NCBI GenBank assembly: GCA_964420405.1
Contig: CAYQTL010000030.1
Location: 1 to 48,636, forward strand
Length of the DNA: 48,636 bases
DNA from: CAYQTL01 sp964420405
GTDB taxonomy: Bacteria; Acidobacteriota; Thermoanaerobaculia; Thermoanaerobaculales; Sulfomarinibacteraceae
Direction of reading: 5' to 3'
Shown: positions 19,072 through 27,894 of the stretch, piece by piece
Layout: each line of letters starts with the position of its first letter
How positions within the stretch are numbered: the first letter of the stretch is position 1
The notes under the pieces: generated by a model
Told to the model about the DNA's origin: nothing
What the model saw: only the letters and a program-made list of their open reading frames with translations
Databases searched by the model: none
Translations under genes and position numbers: made by a program

Positions 19072-19117
19072 CGCGGAGCCAGGTTTCGCGGTCCCGGTCT
19101 TCTTCCGGGTGGGGTGA

Positions 19118-19270
19118 GAAGGTCTGAAGGTCTGAAGGTGTGAAGGTCGCTCGCGGACCGGAGCAGGCGTCTGTGGACTCCCCGTGCCGCCCGGGGGTTG
19201 TTCCACCGGCGAGCCGCACGTCGGTGGGTTGACCGACGGGAGGCGCCTGTCCCGACCTTCGCATCTTCAC
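19118..19270. repeat. Imperfect inverted-repeat element with octamer arrays (REPIN/MITE-like candidate)
   Basis: Four tandem copies of an octamer close to GAAGGTCT occupy 19118-19148, and two inverted copies occupy 19254-19270. Moving inwards, both ends have GAAGGTCG followed by a GGA(G)CAGGCG block (CAGGCG near 19166, CGCCTG near 19244). Inside are smaller inverted pairs, CCACCG/CGGTGG and GTCGGT/ACCGAC. The element fills the gap between the cyclophilin gene and the next gene and encodes nothing recognisable. It could be a mobile palindromic element or a structured transcript. Confidence 0.5.
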
Positions 19271-19336
19271 GCCACCACGCCCCCGTCTCCGCACCTGACA
19301 GGGATCGGCCGCTGACAGCGGCGGGCGCCGGGCGGC

Positions 19337-19813
19337 GTGAGGGCGGCGCGGTACGGCTTCCGGGCTCGGTCGGTGACCGGGTGCGTCGCCTTCGACACGG
19401 ACCGGTTCTCGGCCGAGGGGGACCTCGCGTCGTACGTGTCGTGGCTCGTCGAGACGGTCTACGCGCGCCTGCCCGACGACGTCCGTGGACGGCATCCTGC
19501 GCTGCGGCTCGGGGATCGGATCGTTCGCCTGCGTGTGTCCCGCGAGGGATCGGCTCCGATCTCCCTGGAGGGGGAGGAGGGCTCGACCCTCGCCTTCCGG
19601 TTCGGGGACGGGCCGCGGCTGTACCTCGCGATCCCGTACGTCCTCGACGAGTCCGCCGGGCGTCTCGCGGTGGAGGTCGGCTCCAGCGACGCAGACTACT
19701 TCGCTCCCGCCGCCAAGCAGATGCTCGGTTTCGTGGTGGTCGAGCCCGGCGCTCCGGCCACCGTCCACGAGCTCGGCATCGACGTCGCCGCGATCGACGT
19801 GGCGACACCCTGA
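19337..19813 (+). CDS. Hypothetical protein
   Basis: I do not recognise this 158-residue protein. It starts with a GTG and has no clear signal peptide or membrane segment. The middle reads like a beta-rich domain (LRLGDRIVRLRVSREGSAPI, STLAFRFGDGPRLYLAIPYV), with an acidic C-terminal half and little Cys or His. Codon use matches its neighbours and it is followed by its own stop and a 91-bp gap, so it looks like a real gene. The ribosome binding site is weak (GGCGGC). Its position between two exported proteins is its only context. Confidence 0.55.
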   Translation: MRAARYGFRARSVTGCVAFDTDRFSAEGDLASYVSWLVETVYARLPDDVRGRHPALRLGDRIVRLRVSREGSAPISLEGEEGSTLAFRFGDGPRLYLAIPYVLDESAGRLAVEVGSSDADYFAPAAKQMLGFVVVEPGAPATVHELGIDVAAIDVATP

Positions 19814-19904
19814 AGCGCGCGGTCCCATCCGCCCCTCCCCACCCACGGCACCCGCGGGGTGCTACCGTCGGCACCGGAGATCTCTCGGGCTCGGGGAGGA
19901 CACG

Positions 19905-20384
19905 ATGGGGTTCGAAGGTGGCATCGGAAGGAGCCCCGGGGCGTGGGGGGCGGTCGTCGGCGTCCTGCTCGCGGTGGCGGGGCCGGCGTGCACGGACGGG
20001 AGCGCCACCCTCAAGGCGCCACCCGCGACGGCGTCGGGCAGGGAGACGCTGTGCGAAGGCGTTCCGGAGAGCGCCGCGTTCGTGATCGCGAGGCGGCCGG
20101 TGGCGGGCGCCCGGGTGTCGCCGCCGTTCGAGGTCGCGGGCTGCTCGCGGACCTTCGAGAGCACCGTCACCTGGCGGCTGCTGTCTTACGACGGGGCGGT
20201 CGTCGCCGAGGGTGTCGCCTCTGGCGGCGGGGTCGAAGGGCCGGGCCCGTTCCGCTTCACCGTCGACGTGGAGGGCGCGGAGGCGGGCCTGTTCCACCTG
20301 GAGGTCGACGAGCCGCGGGTGACCCAGGAGGGACATCCGCCGGGCCGGACCGTGCTGCCGCTGGTCGTGTCGCCGTCCGGGTGA
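19905..20384 (+). CDS. Exported or lipidated protein with Gmad2-like immunoglobulin-fold domain
   Basis: A 159-residue protein. A hydrophobic segment (about 13-28) ends at Cys29 (AVAGPAC). This is a weak lipobox because Gly, not an aliphatic residue, is at -3. Residues about 58-158 match the Gmad2 pattern seen next to spore-germination and GerMN domains. They have a P-V-x-G-A-x-V-S-P-P-F-x-V-x-G start, TWRLLSYDGAVVAEG, and a GPGPFRFTVDV strand with EAGLFHLEVDE. The role is unknown; in other bacteria the fold occurs in secreted binding proteins. ATG 19905 is preceded by GGGGAGGA. It is convergent with the subtilisin gene across a strong hairpin. Confidence 0.72.
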   Translation: MGFEGGIGRSPGAWGAVVGVLLAVAGPACTDGSATLKAPPATASGRETLCEGVPESAAFVIARRPVAGARVSPPFEVAGCSRTFESTVTWRLLSYDGAVVAEGVASGGGVEGPGPFRFTVDVEGAEAGLFHLEVDEPRVTQEGHPPGRTVLPLVVSPSG

Positions 20385-20480
20385 GGAGATCCGGGCGGGC
20401 GGCGGCAGGAGTGGGGACGGCGCGCCGCGGTGGCGCCAACGGTGAGCGCAACCGCGAGTGCAGCGTCGATCGCGGCCGGC

Positions 20481-20509
20481 GTGGCGACCTCGACGACCGA
20501 GGTCGCCAC
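20481..20509. terminator. Strong 12-bp stem-loop between convergent genes
   Basis: GTGGCGACCTCG (20481-20492) and CGAGGTCGCCAC (20498-20509) form a perfect 12-bp stem with a 5-nt loop. It sits between the Gmad2-domain gene and the subtilisin gene, both of which end here. There is no T tract, but stem and position suit a bidirectional terminator. Confidence 0.6.
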
Positions 20510-20545
20510 GGAGGCGCTAGGAGGAAGGACCGGGATGGCGCGGGC

Positions 20546-23500
20546 TCACGGCACGGCAGAGCTCCACGCCGTCGTTCCCCCCGACTCGAAGCCGTCACAG
20601 AAGACCCCGGCCGGGTCGCCGATGACGGCGTCTCCGAGGACCACCCACCCGGTCTCGTCGCCGCTGGCGTTCTTCGCCTTCACCCGGTAGGTGTGGGTTC
20701 CGCACGTCAGCCCGGTGTCGTCCCACAGGGTTCCGGTGATCCAGCCCGACACGTGACCGTCGCTGACGTTGTGCACGAAGTACTCGGTCCAGACGGGGTT
20801 GCCGTTCGCACCCCAGGATACGCGCACCGTCGTGGGGTCGAGCACCAGGAAGCCGCCTGCCGACGGCGGGTTCGCTCGGGTGTCGGCGCAGGCGGTGGCC
20901 GACCACCCGGTCTGGTTCGGGGTGGTGGTCGGATTGTCGCGGGCGGCGACCCGGTAACAGTAGCGGTTGTCGGGCTGCAGCCCCGAGTCGGTGGAGGCGG
21001 TGGAGGTGCCCCAGCTCGAGTCGCTGCCGCCGCTTCCGCCGGTCGGCGACGAGGTGAAGTCGAACCGGTACTCCACCGGGCCGTGGGGGTCGGTGGCGGT
21101 CGTCGCGACCATCGACACCCTGTCGCTCGCCGACGAGTGCGGGGCGGTCGCGAACGTCATCGGAGAGGGCGTCGGCGGGGTCACGTCCTGCTCGACGTTG
21201 ATCGCGGTATACCAGTTCGCCGGTCCGAAGCTCTCGGCGTAGGAGCTGTGGGTGTGCCTGAAGTCGACGTGGACCCCGCTCTGGGGCGTCGCCTGCGCCC
21301 GGACCTCCCACACGGCGTGGACCGTCGCCGTCGTGCCGCCTCCTGCGACGGAGCCGGTGTCCTGGGTGCTGGCGCCGGACACCAGGGACCACCCCGCAGG
21401 CAGGACGATCTCGAAGGCGTTGCCGTGGCTGGCGAGCTGGCTGTCGTTGCGGATCCAGAACTCGATCGTGAGCTCCTCGTTCGGCTGGACCGTCGAGGGA
21501 CGGGACGCGAACGCCATGAACGACTCCGGGAACTCGGCCTCGACGAAGTTCTCCTCGGTGGCGAGCGCGAACGGCTCCGCCGACGTGCCCGAGAAGCTCG
21601 TGTCCCAGGCGTACGGTTTGACGACCGCCGTCATCGTCGCGGCTGCCGAGACCTGGTGCACGTTGTCGGCGCCCCCGAGGTCGGAGTCCACGAGCACTCC
21701 GGTCGCCTCGTCGTACAGGCGCAGGTTGAGGTCCGACAGCGCGTAGACCGTGGATGCGGGGGATCCGGCGGCGTAGTCGGCGCGCCGGTGCCACACCATC
21801 GTCGCCTTCTCGTCGGCGTACATGGTCCCGACGTACAGCTTGTAGTCATCCTCTGTCGCGGTGTCGTTGCGCGGCACCACGGACGTCAGGACGTAGTCCC
21901 CGCGGTTGAAGTACGCCTCGCCGGCGTCGAGGTAGCCCCAGCCGTACGACCTGTCCCAGTGGCTGCCGGAGACGGGCCCGTCGTCCGCGGTCGACGAGGT
22001 GTCCATCGAGGTCCATCCGTCGGCGGTGTTGAGCAGCACGGCCTTCTGAGCCATGGGCGAGTGGTTGCCGGCGTCCTCCATCAGGACGATGGCGCCGGCC
22101 ACGTGGGGCGCGGCCATGCTCGTGCCGCTGCAGTCCACGTAGTCCCACAGCACCGAGGGATCGCGGCACACCTGGTTCGGCCCGCTGCCGGAGCCGAACC
22201 AGAACGCATTGGTCGACCGTATGCCCGTGCCGGGCGCCGTGATGTCGGGCTTCCGGCGGCCATTCATGGTCGGACCCACGCTCGACGACGATCGACGAAC
22301 GTCGTCGCTGCGGCCCACCGTGCCCTGGTCGTCCATGTTCGCCACGGCCATCAGGTTGAACGCCGGTGCCGGGTGCGTGATCGTCGGGGACGCGGAGCTC
22401 CAGCCCTCGTTCCCCGCGGACTTCGTGACCATGATGTCGAAGTGATCGATGTACGCGTCGTAGAACGTGTCGTTGGCGTTGTAGTCGCTGCTGTCTGCGA
22501 TGCCGTAGCCGAGGCTGTGGTTGACCACCTCGGGCGACTGGGCCAGGCCGGAGGCGAGGGTGTCCATGCGGCTCATGGTGGTGGACTGGTCGCCGGAGTG
22601 GCCCCACACAAGGGCGTCCAGCCCCGGCGAGCCACCGGTGTAGGTCCCGCTCGCGCTGGCGATGATGCCGGCGACGTGGGTGCCGTGACCGTCGGTGTCC
22701 GCATGGGTGGCCGAGTCGGTGTAGAACGCCACCGAGGAGAATGCCGGGTGGTTCTCCTGGACCCCGCTGTCCACCACGCCACCGTCCCAGACGCCGCCGT
22801 CGTAGCCACCGGCCCACCAGTCGTCCATCCCCACGCAGGGCATGCTGACGTCGAGCTCGAGCTGCTGGGGCCGGTCGAGGGCGACCAGGGCCACGTCCGG
22901 GCGAGCGGCGAGCCGTTCCAACAGGGTGGCGGGGATCGAGACCCCGACGGCGAGCACGGTCACGACCTCGGCGTGGACGGTGCCGCCCTCGGCCTCGACG
23001 AACTCACGGATCGCGGCGAAGGCACCAGCGCCGCGGGTCCTGAGGGCGTCGCCCACGGCCTTGCGCATGGCGGTCAGCTGGTCGTCGAGCTCGGCCCGGA
23101 GCAGCCGGAGCCGGTCCTGCTCGGCGAGCGTCAACAGCGGGTCGACCGCCACCCAGAGCTTCTCGGTCTCCTCGGAAAGCGACTGGGAGGGACGGCTCGA
23201 GCGGATGAGCTGCCAGATCTGGTCCCGGAGGGACTCCAGCACCGGGCGGAACCGCTGCTTGACCTCGGCGACGGTCGGTGCGGCGGCGGTCTCCGCAGCG
23301 TTCGGGTCGAGGTACACGATCACGCGGACGCTCTCGGCTTCGGTGGCCGCCTGCGCGGCGGCCGGTTCGACCTTGCCGAGCAGCCATCCGTCCCGCGACG
23401 CGGAGCCGACATCGGAGTCGTGCTCCGCGTCGGACGATCCGCCCTCCGGCAGCCCTGTGTCGACGACGTGGGGTGTCGCTGGCACCGTAACCGGGCCTCG

Positions 23501-23599
23501 CTGTGCGCGCGGGATCTCGTCCGCTGTGGCGGCTGCTGCGAGCAACGCGGCGCCGGCGATGATGATGACCGTCACGGGGGCCGCTCCTCTGATTCCCAT
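20546..23599 (-). CDS. Secreted subtilisin-family (S8) serine protease with DGFESG-type C-terminal tail
   Basis: A 1017-residue exported protease. It has a signal peptide (about 1-27), a helical, charged propeptide-like region (about 60-240), and an S8 catalytic domain. The triad is Asp277 (GGVVDSGVQ), His305 (DGHGTHVAGI) and Ser494 (SGTSMAAPHVAG). Further beta-rich domains follow, including at least one fibronectin-III-like module (LQPDNRYCYRVAARDN, CGTHTYRVKAKNASG). The last 19 residues, VFCDGFESGGTTAWSSAVP, match the ends of two other secreted proteins in this window. ATG 23599 is chosen for its GGAG site and proper signal peptide. An in-frame ATG at 23677 would add 26 polar residues. It probably digests extracellular protein; the substrate is unknown. 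Confidence 0.94.
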   Translation of the reverse strand: MGIRGAAPVTVIIIAGAALLAAAATADEIPRAQRGPVTVPATPHVVDTGLPEGGSSDAEHDSDVGSASRDGWLLGKVEPAAAQAATEAESVRVIVYLDPNAAETAAAPTVAEVKQRFRPVLESLRDQIWQLIRSSRPSQSLSEETEKLWVAVDPLLTLAEQDRLRLLRAELDDQLTAMRKAVGDALRTRGAGAFAAIREFVEAEGGTVHAEVVTVLAVGVSIPATLLERLAARPDVALVALDRPQQLELDVSMPCVGMDDWWAGGYDGGVWDGGVVDSGVQENHPAFSSVAFYTDSATHADTDGHGTHVAGIIASASGTYTGGSPGLDALVWGHSGDQSTTMSRMDTLASGLAQSPEVVNHSLGYGIADSSDYNANDTFYDAYIDHFDIMVTKSAGNEGWSSASPTITHPAPAFNLMAVANMDDQGTVGRSDDVRRSSSSVGPTMNGRRKPDITAPGTGIRSTNAFWFGSGSGPNQVCRDPSVLWDYVDCSGTSMAAPHVAGAIVLMEDAGNHSPMAQKAVLLNTADGWTSMDTSSTADDGPVSGSHWDRSYGWGYLDAGEAYFNRGDYVLTSVVPRNDTATEDDYKLYVGTMYADEKATMVWHRRADYAAGSPASTVYALSDLNLRLYDEATGVLVDSDLGGADNVHQVSAAATMTAVVKPYAWDTSFSGTSAEPFALATEENFVEAEFPESFMAFASRPSTVQPNEELTIEFWIRNDSQLASHGNAFEIVLPAGWSLVSGASTQDTGSVAGGGTTATVHAVWEVRAQATPQSGVHVDFRHTHSSYAESFGPANWYTAINVEQDVTPPTPSPMTFATAPHSSASDRVSMVATTATDPHGPVEYRFDFTSSPTGGSGGSDSSWGTSTASTDSGLQPDNRYCYRVAARDNPTTTPNQTGWSATACADTRANPPSAGGFLVLDPTTVRVSWGANGNPVWTEYFVHNVSDGHVSGWITGTLWDDTGLTCGTHTYRVKAKNASGDETGWVVLGDAVIGDPAGVFCDGFESGGTTAWSSAVP

Positions 23600-23938
23600 C
23601 TGTCGTCTCCAGTCGCACGTGGACACCGACCACGAGCCTCCACACTCTGAGGAGCGGCGCCGTGTCTCACTGTTCATCTTGAGAACAAGGTAGGGCCTGC
23701 CCCGAAGATCTGCAAGGGGGCGGCGAGGGCGAGGTGGACCGCCTTCCCCGAGCCGCGATGCATGGTCGGCGAGGGCTCACGCGCGTGTGGTGGCGCTGCG
23801 GAGGATGCCCGTTCCCGGGACCGCGGCTCGCGGGGACAGGCGATCGACCGGAGGTCCCGCCGGGGCGCACGCCGGTGGATCTGTGGGGGCGGCGCCGGAG
23901 AGCCTTGGGGACGAGCCCGCGAGACGGGAGAGGCCGCC

Positions 23939-24229
23939 ATGTTCTTCGACGAGATGATCGACTCGACCGACGGCGAGGCGCGCGTGATCCAGGGCATCGT
24001 CACGGGTATCGGGTTCATCGGCGGCGGCGCGATCCTCACCAACGAGGACAAGGTCCAGGGGACCGCCTCCGCGGCCAGCATCTGGAACACCGGCGCGCTC
24101 GGGGTTTCGGTCGCGTTCGCCCGCTTCGAGATCGCCCTCGTGCTGGCGCTGCTCAACCTGGCCACGCTACGCCTGTTCACCGGTCGGGTGCGCAGGAAGG
24201 TGTCGGAGGGAGGCGACGACCGCGCCTGA
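23939..24229 (+). CDS. Truncated MgtC/SapB-family membrane protein
   Basis: A 96-residue protein matching the second half of the MgtC membrane domain. The conserved block IVTGIGFIGGGAILTNEDKV is followed by QGTASAASIWNTGALGVSVA and a further helix (ALVLALLNLATLRLF). The usual first helices, with their arginine-rich loop (ERxxxGxxAGLRTH), are missing. The 240 bases upstream do not encode them in any frame I could recognise. It has its own GGGAGAGG-like site before the ATG. It may be a 5'-truncated remnant or a short variant. MgtC proteins affect Mg2+ starvation tolerance and F-ATPase activity, but that role should not be assumed here. Confidence 0.65.
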   Translation: MFFDEMIDSTDGEARVIQGIVTGIGFIGGGAILTNEDKVQGTASAASIWNTGALGVSVAFARFEIALVLALLNLATLRLFTGRVRRKVSEGGDDRA

Positions 24230-24364
24230 GCACCGTCCGCGTGTCGAGGACGGTCCCACGGTGCGCTCCCGACGCGCTGGTGGGCCGGCGCCGTCCGCCG
24301 CGCCGGCCGCGGACTGTATGATGGTCCGCACCACCGTCACCACGACGTCCAGGGAGGATCAGGA

Positions 24365-25873
24365 GTGAGCGAGACGAGGCCGCCGTCGCTGGAGCAGACC
24401 GTCGTCAACACCGTGGCCGACGACGGGGCCGAGGGTCGGCCCGTCGTGCGCGTCACGATCGAGGGCGCGGGGGAGAGCGAGCCCGCCGTGTTCACCTCGG
24501 ACTTCCGGATCGGGCGGGGCGAGGACTGCGCGGTCCGACTCGACGCGGTGCAGGTGAGCCGGAACCACGCCGAGGTCGTCTGGTCGAGAGGACAGTGGTG
24601 GCTGCGGGACCTCGACAGCCGCAATGGAACGCACCTCGAGGGGACGCGGATCGTCGAGGCCGTCGTGGAAGGGGTGTGCCGGGTGCAGCTCGGCGCCGAA
24701 GGACCGCGGCTGCTCGTCACGGTGGTCGGGGCAGGGGCGGACGGCGAGAGCCTCGAGCCGACAACCTCGTACTACCGCCGTCGCTACCTCGACGGAACCG
24801 GCGCGACGGTCGTCGGTTCGCGGACGATGATGATCCGCAAGGCGTACATGCAGGTCAGCGCGCGGCGGCGGCGGCGATGGCTCGGGATCGTCGCGGTGGT
24901 CGCGCTGGTCGCGATCGGCGCCGGCGTGTACGCGCTGCACCAGCATCGGGGCCTCGAGCGCCACCGGGCTCTCGCCGAGCAGGTGTTCTACGAGACCAAG
25001 GAGATGGAGCTGCGGCTCGCCGAGCTGGAGGAGCGGGTCGGAGCCGACGGGGGAGCGTCGTCGGACCGGCTGGTGGCCGGACGGGAGCAGCTCGCCAGCC
25101 TGCGCAGCAGCTACCAGCAGATGATCGAGCAGCTGGGAGTCTACGGCGACGACGTGCCCGAGCGGAAACGCCTGATCCTGCGGATCGCCGGCATCCTCGG
25201 CGAGTGCGAGCTGGCGGTGCCGCCCGAGGTCGTGGCGGAGGTGGAGCGCCACATCGGGCTGTGGCACGCCGACACCCGGCTCGAGAAGGCGGTTCGGCGG
25301 GCGGCCGACAACGGCTACGGCGCGCGGATCGCCGCCGCGATGATCGAGCAGCACCTGCCTCCGCAGTTCTTCTACGTCGCCCTGCAGGAGAGCGACCTGC
25401 GCAGCGAGGCGTGCGGACCCGAGACACGCTACGGCATCGCGAAGGGCGCGTGGCAGTTCATTCCGGGAACCGCCCGCGCCTACGGGCTCCGGACCGGGCC
25501 CCTGTACCTGCTGCGCGAGCACGACCCCTCCGACGACCGGCACGACTTCGACCTCGCCACTGCGGCCGCCGCGCGCTACCTGCGCGACCTGTACACCAAG
25601 CAGGCGCAGGCGTCCGGGCTGCTCGCGATCGCGTCGTACAACTGGGGCGAGACCAACGTCCGTCGCCTGATCCGCCAGATGCCCGAAAACCCCCGGGAGC
25701 GGAACTTCTGGCGGTTGCTCGTCGACCACCGGGACCGGATCCCCGATGAGACCTACGGCTACGTGTTCCGGATCTTCGCGGCCGCGGTGATCGGCGAGAA
25801 CCCGGAGCTGTTCGGCTTCGACTTCGAGAACCCGCTGCACGCGGCGGACCCGTCACCCGGGCCGGCCCGCTGA
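24365..25873 (+). CDS. FHA domain-membrane anchor-lytic transglycosylase fusion
   Basis: A 502-residue protein. Residues about 28-120 form a forkhead-associated phosphothreonine-binding domain (RIGRGEDCAVRL, VSRNHAEV, DLDSRNGTHLEG). One membrane helix follows (about 172-192), after an Arg-rich stretch that keeps the FHA domain cytoplasmic. A coiled coil lies at about 200-250. A C-terminal SLT/MltD-like domain has catalytic Glu342 (ALQESDLRSEA), GIAKGAWQFIPGTARAYGL and IASYNWGETNVRRL. It would cleave peptidoglycan glycan strands in the periplasm under the influence of cytoplasmic Thr phosphorylation. GTG 24365 follows AGGGAGGA. A TATGAT at 24317-24322 may be the -10. The nearby TPR Ser/Thr kinases make a kinase-FHA link plausible but unproven. 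Confidence 0.92.
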   Translation: MSETRPPSLEQTVVNTVADDGAEGRPVVRVTIEGAGESEPAVFTSDFRIGRGEDCAVRLDAVQVSRNHAEVVWSRGQWWLRDLDSRNGTHLEGTRIVEAVVEGVCRVQLGAEGPRLLVTVVGAGADGESLEPTTSYYRRRYLDGTGATVVGSRTMMIRKAYMQVSARRRRRWLGIVAVVALVAIGAGVYALHQHRGLERHRALAEQVFYETKEMELRLAELEERVGADGGASSDRLVAGREQLASLRSSYQQMIEQLGVYGDDVPERKRLILRIAGILGECELAVPPEVVAEVERHIGLWHADTRLEKAVRRAADNGYGARIAAAMIEQHLPPQFFYVALQESDLRSEACGPETRYGIAKGAWQFIPGTARAYGLRTGPLYLLREHDPSDDRHDFDLATAAAARYLRDLYTKQAQASGLLAIASYNWGETNVRRLIRQMPENPRERNFWRLLVDHRDRIPDETYGYVFRIFAAAVIGENPELFGFDFENPLHAADPSPGPAR

Positions 25874-26034
25874 CCCGGCTCCGGCTCGCGGATCCTCGAT
25901 CGCGCAGAGCGCACGGGCAGACCGGCGGGGCGACGGGGACGCCGTCGAGTCTCCCGGCATGAACCGCAGGCGGCGCTGTTTACGGATGACGGGAGCGCCG
26001 CCCGAGCCGGGGCGCGATCTCGAGGGGGACCACG

Positions 26035-27858
26035 ATGGACTGGCGGATGTGGTTCGTGGTGGCGGTGGTGGCCGTGGCGGGCGTGGCCATGGCCTCGGGG
26101 CGGGTGCGGGTGGACCTGACCGCGTTCCTGGTGGTGCTGGCGCTCGGCCTGAGCGGTGTCCTGACTCCGGCCGAGGCTCTCGCCGGGTTCTCGGACCCGG
26201 TGGTTCTGACCATCGCGGGTCTCCTCGTCGTCGGCGAGGCCCTCTCCAGGACCGGCGTCGCCTCCGACATCGGCAGCTGGGTGATGCGGCTCGCCGGGAC
26301 CAGCGAGCTGCGGGTGATGGCCCTGCTGATGCTCGGCGCCGCCGGTCTCGGCTCCGTCATGAGCTCGACGGCGGTGGTCGCGATCTTCATCCCGGTCGCC
26401 GTGAGCATCGCCCACCGGACCGGCATCGCCAGGTCGAGGATCCTCATGCCCCTCGCCCACGGGGTGCTGATCAGCGGCATGATGACCCTGATCGCCACCG
26501 CCCCGAACCTCCTGGTGAGCGCCGAGCTGGAGCGCGGGGGCTTCCGACCGTTGGGCTTCTTCAGCTTCACCCCCATCGGTCTGGCGGTGCTGGCAGTGGC
26601 GCTGCTGTACGTCCTCACCCTCGGCCGACGCCTGCTGCCGGCAGGAGAGCGCGTTCCGGAGCCGCGGTCGGCGGTGGGCATGCGCGAGCTGGTGCAGCGC
26701 TACGGCCTGGCCGGTGGCATCAAGCGCCTCGAGATCCCGGGGAGGTCGAAGCTGGTCGGGCGATCGCTGGCGGAGATCCGTTTCGGCTCCGACTACGACG
26801 TGCGGGTGCTCGCGGTGGAGCGCGAGGAGCGCTTCGTGGTCCGGGTCCTCGGGGCGCCGGGGCCGGACACCAGATTGCGTGCCGGCGACGTGCTGCTGGT
26901 GCAGGACCTGGGTCGCGACCTCGCCCGGTGTGCGGAGGAGCTCGACCTCGAGGTCCAGCCGATGCAGGACCGCCACCGCGAGCTGCTGATCCGCGACGTC
27001 GGCGTCGCCGAGGTGCTGGTGCCCCCGGAGTCGAGCCTCAAGGGATCGAGCCTGCGCGAGAGCCGGTTCCGGGAGCGCCACCAGCTGGAGGTCATCGGGG
27101 TGCGCCGGGCGAGCCATGTCGTGCAGGACTTCCTCGACGAACGGATCCGGCCCGGCGACACCCTGCTGGTCGCCGGTCCGTGGGCACGTATCGCGCAGGT
27201 CGAAGGCGATGCTCGCGACTTCGTCGTGCTGACCATGCCGAGCGAGCTGGAGGTCGTGGCGCCGGCGCGCCGCCGCGGCCCGGTGGCGCTGTCCGTCGTG
27301 GCCGCCATGGTGGCGCTCTCGGCGCTCGAGCTCGTGCCGGTCGTATTCGCCGTGATGCTCGCGGCGGTCGCCCTGGTGGCGACCCGGTGCCTGACCATGG
27401 GCGACGCGTACCGGGCCATCCACTGGAGCGCGGTCTTCCTGATCGCGGGCATGCTCCCGGTGGCGGACGCGCTCGAGCGGACCGGTGCGATCGCCGTCGT
27501 CGCCGCGTGGCTCACCGGCGGGCTGGGGGAGCTCGGGCCGACGGCGATGGTCGCGGCCCTCTTCGGCGTCACGGCGCTGCTGGGGGGGATGCTGTCGAGC
27601 GCACCCACGGCGGTCCTGATGGCCCCCGTCGCGCTGGGCATCGCGGCCTCGATGGGGGTCGCACCCCACGCCTTCGCGATGACCGTCGCCATCGCTGCCT
27701 CGGCCGCCTACGTGACGCCGATCTCGTCGCCGGTGGGAACCCTGATCCTGGAGCCCGGCGGCTATCGCTACCTCGACTTCGTCAAGGTCGGCCTGCCGCT
27801 GCTGCTGCTGACCTGGCTCGTGGCCGTCGCGACGATCCCGCTCCTGTTCCCGTTCTGA
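26035..27858 (+). CDS. DASS/SLC13-type transporter with two TrkA-C domains
   Basis: A 607-residue membrane protein. The N-terminal helices (1-210) and C-terminal helices (about 415-607) form two ArsB/CitT-like inverted halves, separated by a cytoplasmic insert with two RCK_C/TrkA-C-type domains (about 225-395, each ending in a DxLLVxG strand). This layout matches bacterial sulfate or dicarboxylate DASS permeases. The tip motifs are MSSTAVVA (109-116) and LSSAPTAVL (520-528), where Na+-coupled members usually have SNT. The ATAPNLLV loop replaces GTPPNLIV. Coupling ion and substrate are therefore uncertain. ATG 26035 has GAGGGGGA about 6 bases upstream. The 161 bp before it show nothing recognisable. 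It is a single-gene unit, convergent with the methyltransferase. Confidence 0.9.
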   Translation: MDWRMWFVVAVVAVAGVAMASGRVRVDLTAFLVVLALGLSGVLTPAEALAGFSDPVVLTIAGLLVVGEALSRTGVASDIGSWVMRLAGTSELRVMALLMLGAAGLGSVMSSTAVVAIFIPVAVSIAHRTGIARSRILMPLAHGVLISGMMTLIATAPNLLVSAELERGGFRPLGFFSFTPIGLAVLAVALLYVLTLGRRLLPAGERVPEPRSAVGMRELVQRYGLAGGIKRLEIPGRSKLVGRSLAEIRFGSDYDVRVLAVEREERFVVRVLGAPGPDTRLRAGDVLLVQDLGRDLARCAEELDLEVQPMQDRHRELLIRDVGVAEVLVPPESSLKGSSLRESRFRERHQLEVIGVRRASHVVQDFLDERIRPGDTLLVAGPWARIAQVEGDARDFVVLTMPSELEVVAPARRRGPVALSVVAAMVALSALELVPVVFAVMLAAVALVATRCLTMGDAYRAIHWSAVFLIAGMLPVADALERTGAIAVVAAWLTGGLGELGPTAMVAALFGVTALLGGMLSSAPTAVLMAPVALGIAASMGVAPHAFAMTVAIAASAAYVTPISSPVGTLILEPGGYRYLDFVKVGLPLLLLTWLVAVATIPLLFPF

Positions 27859-27867
27859 TCGTGCCGG

Positions 27868-27894
27868 CCCTGATGACCCGTCCACGGGTCAGGG
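27868..27894. terminator. Bulged stem-loop at the end of two convergent genes
   Basis: CCCTGA...CCC pairs with GGGTCAGGG (9 bp with a 3-nt bulge). It lies 10 bp past the transporter stop and overlaps the methyltransferase stop codon (27889-27891). Its position suggests a shared terminator. Confidence 0.45.

Noticed and set aside
19859..23650. 1263-codon plus-strand open frame
   Set aside because: Antisense to the subtilisin, whose triad and tail are clear on the other strand.
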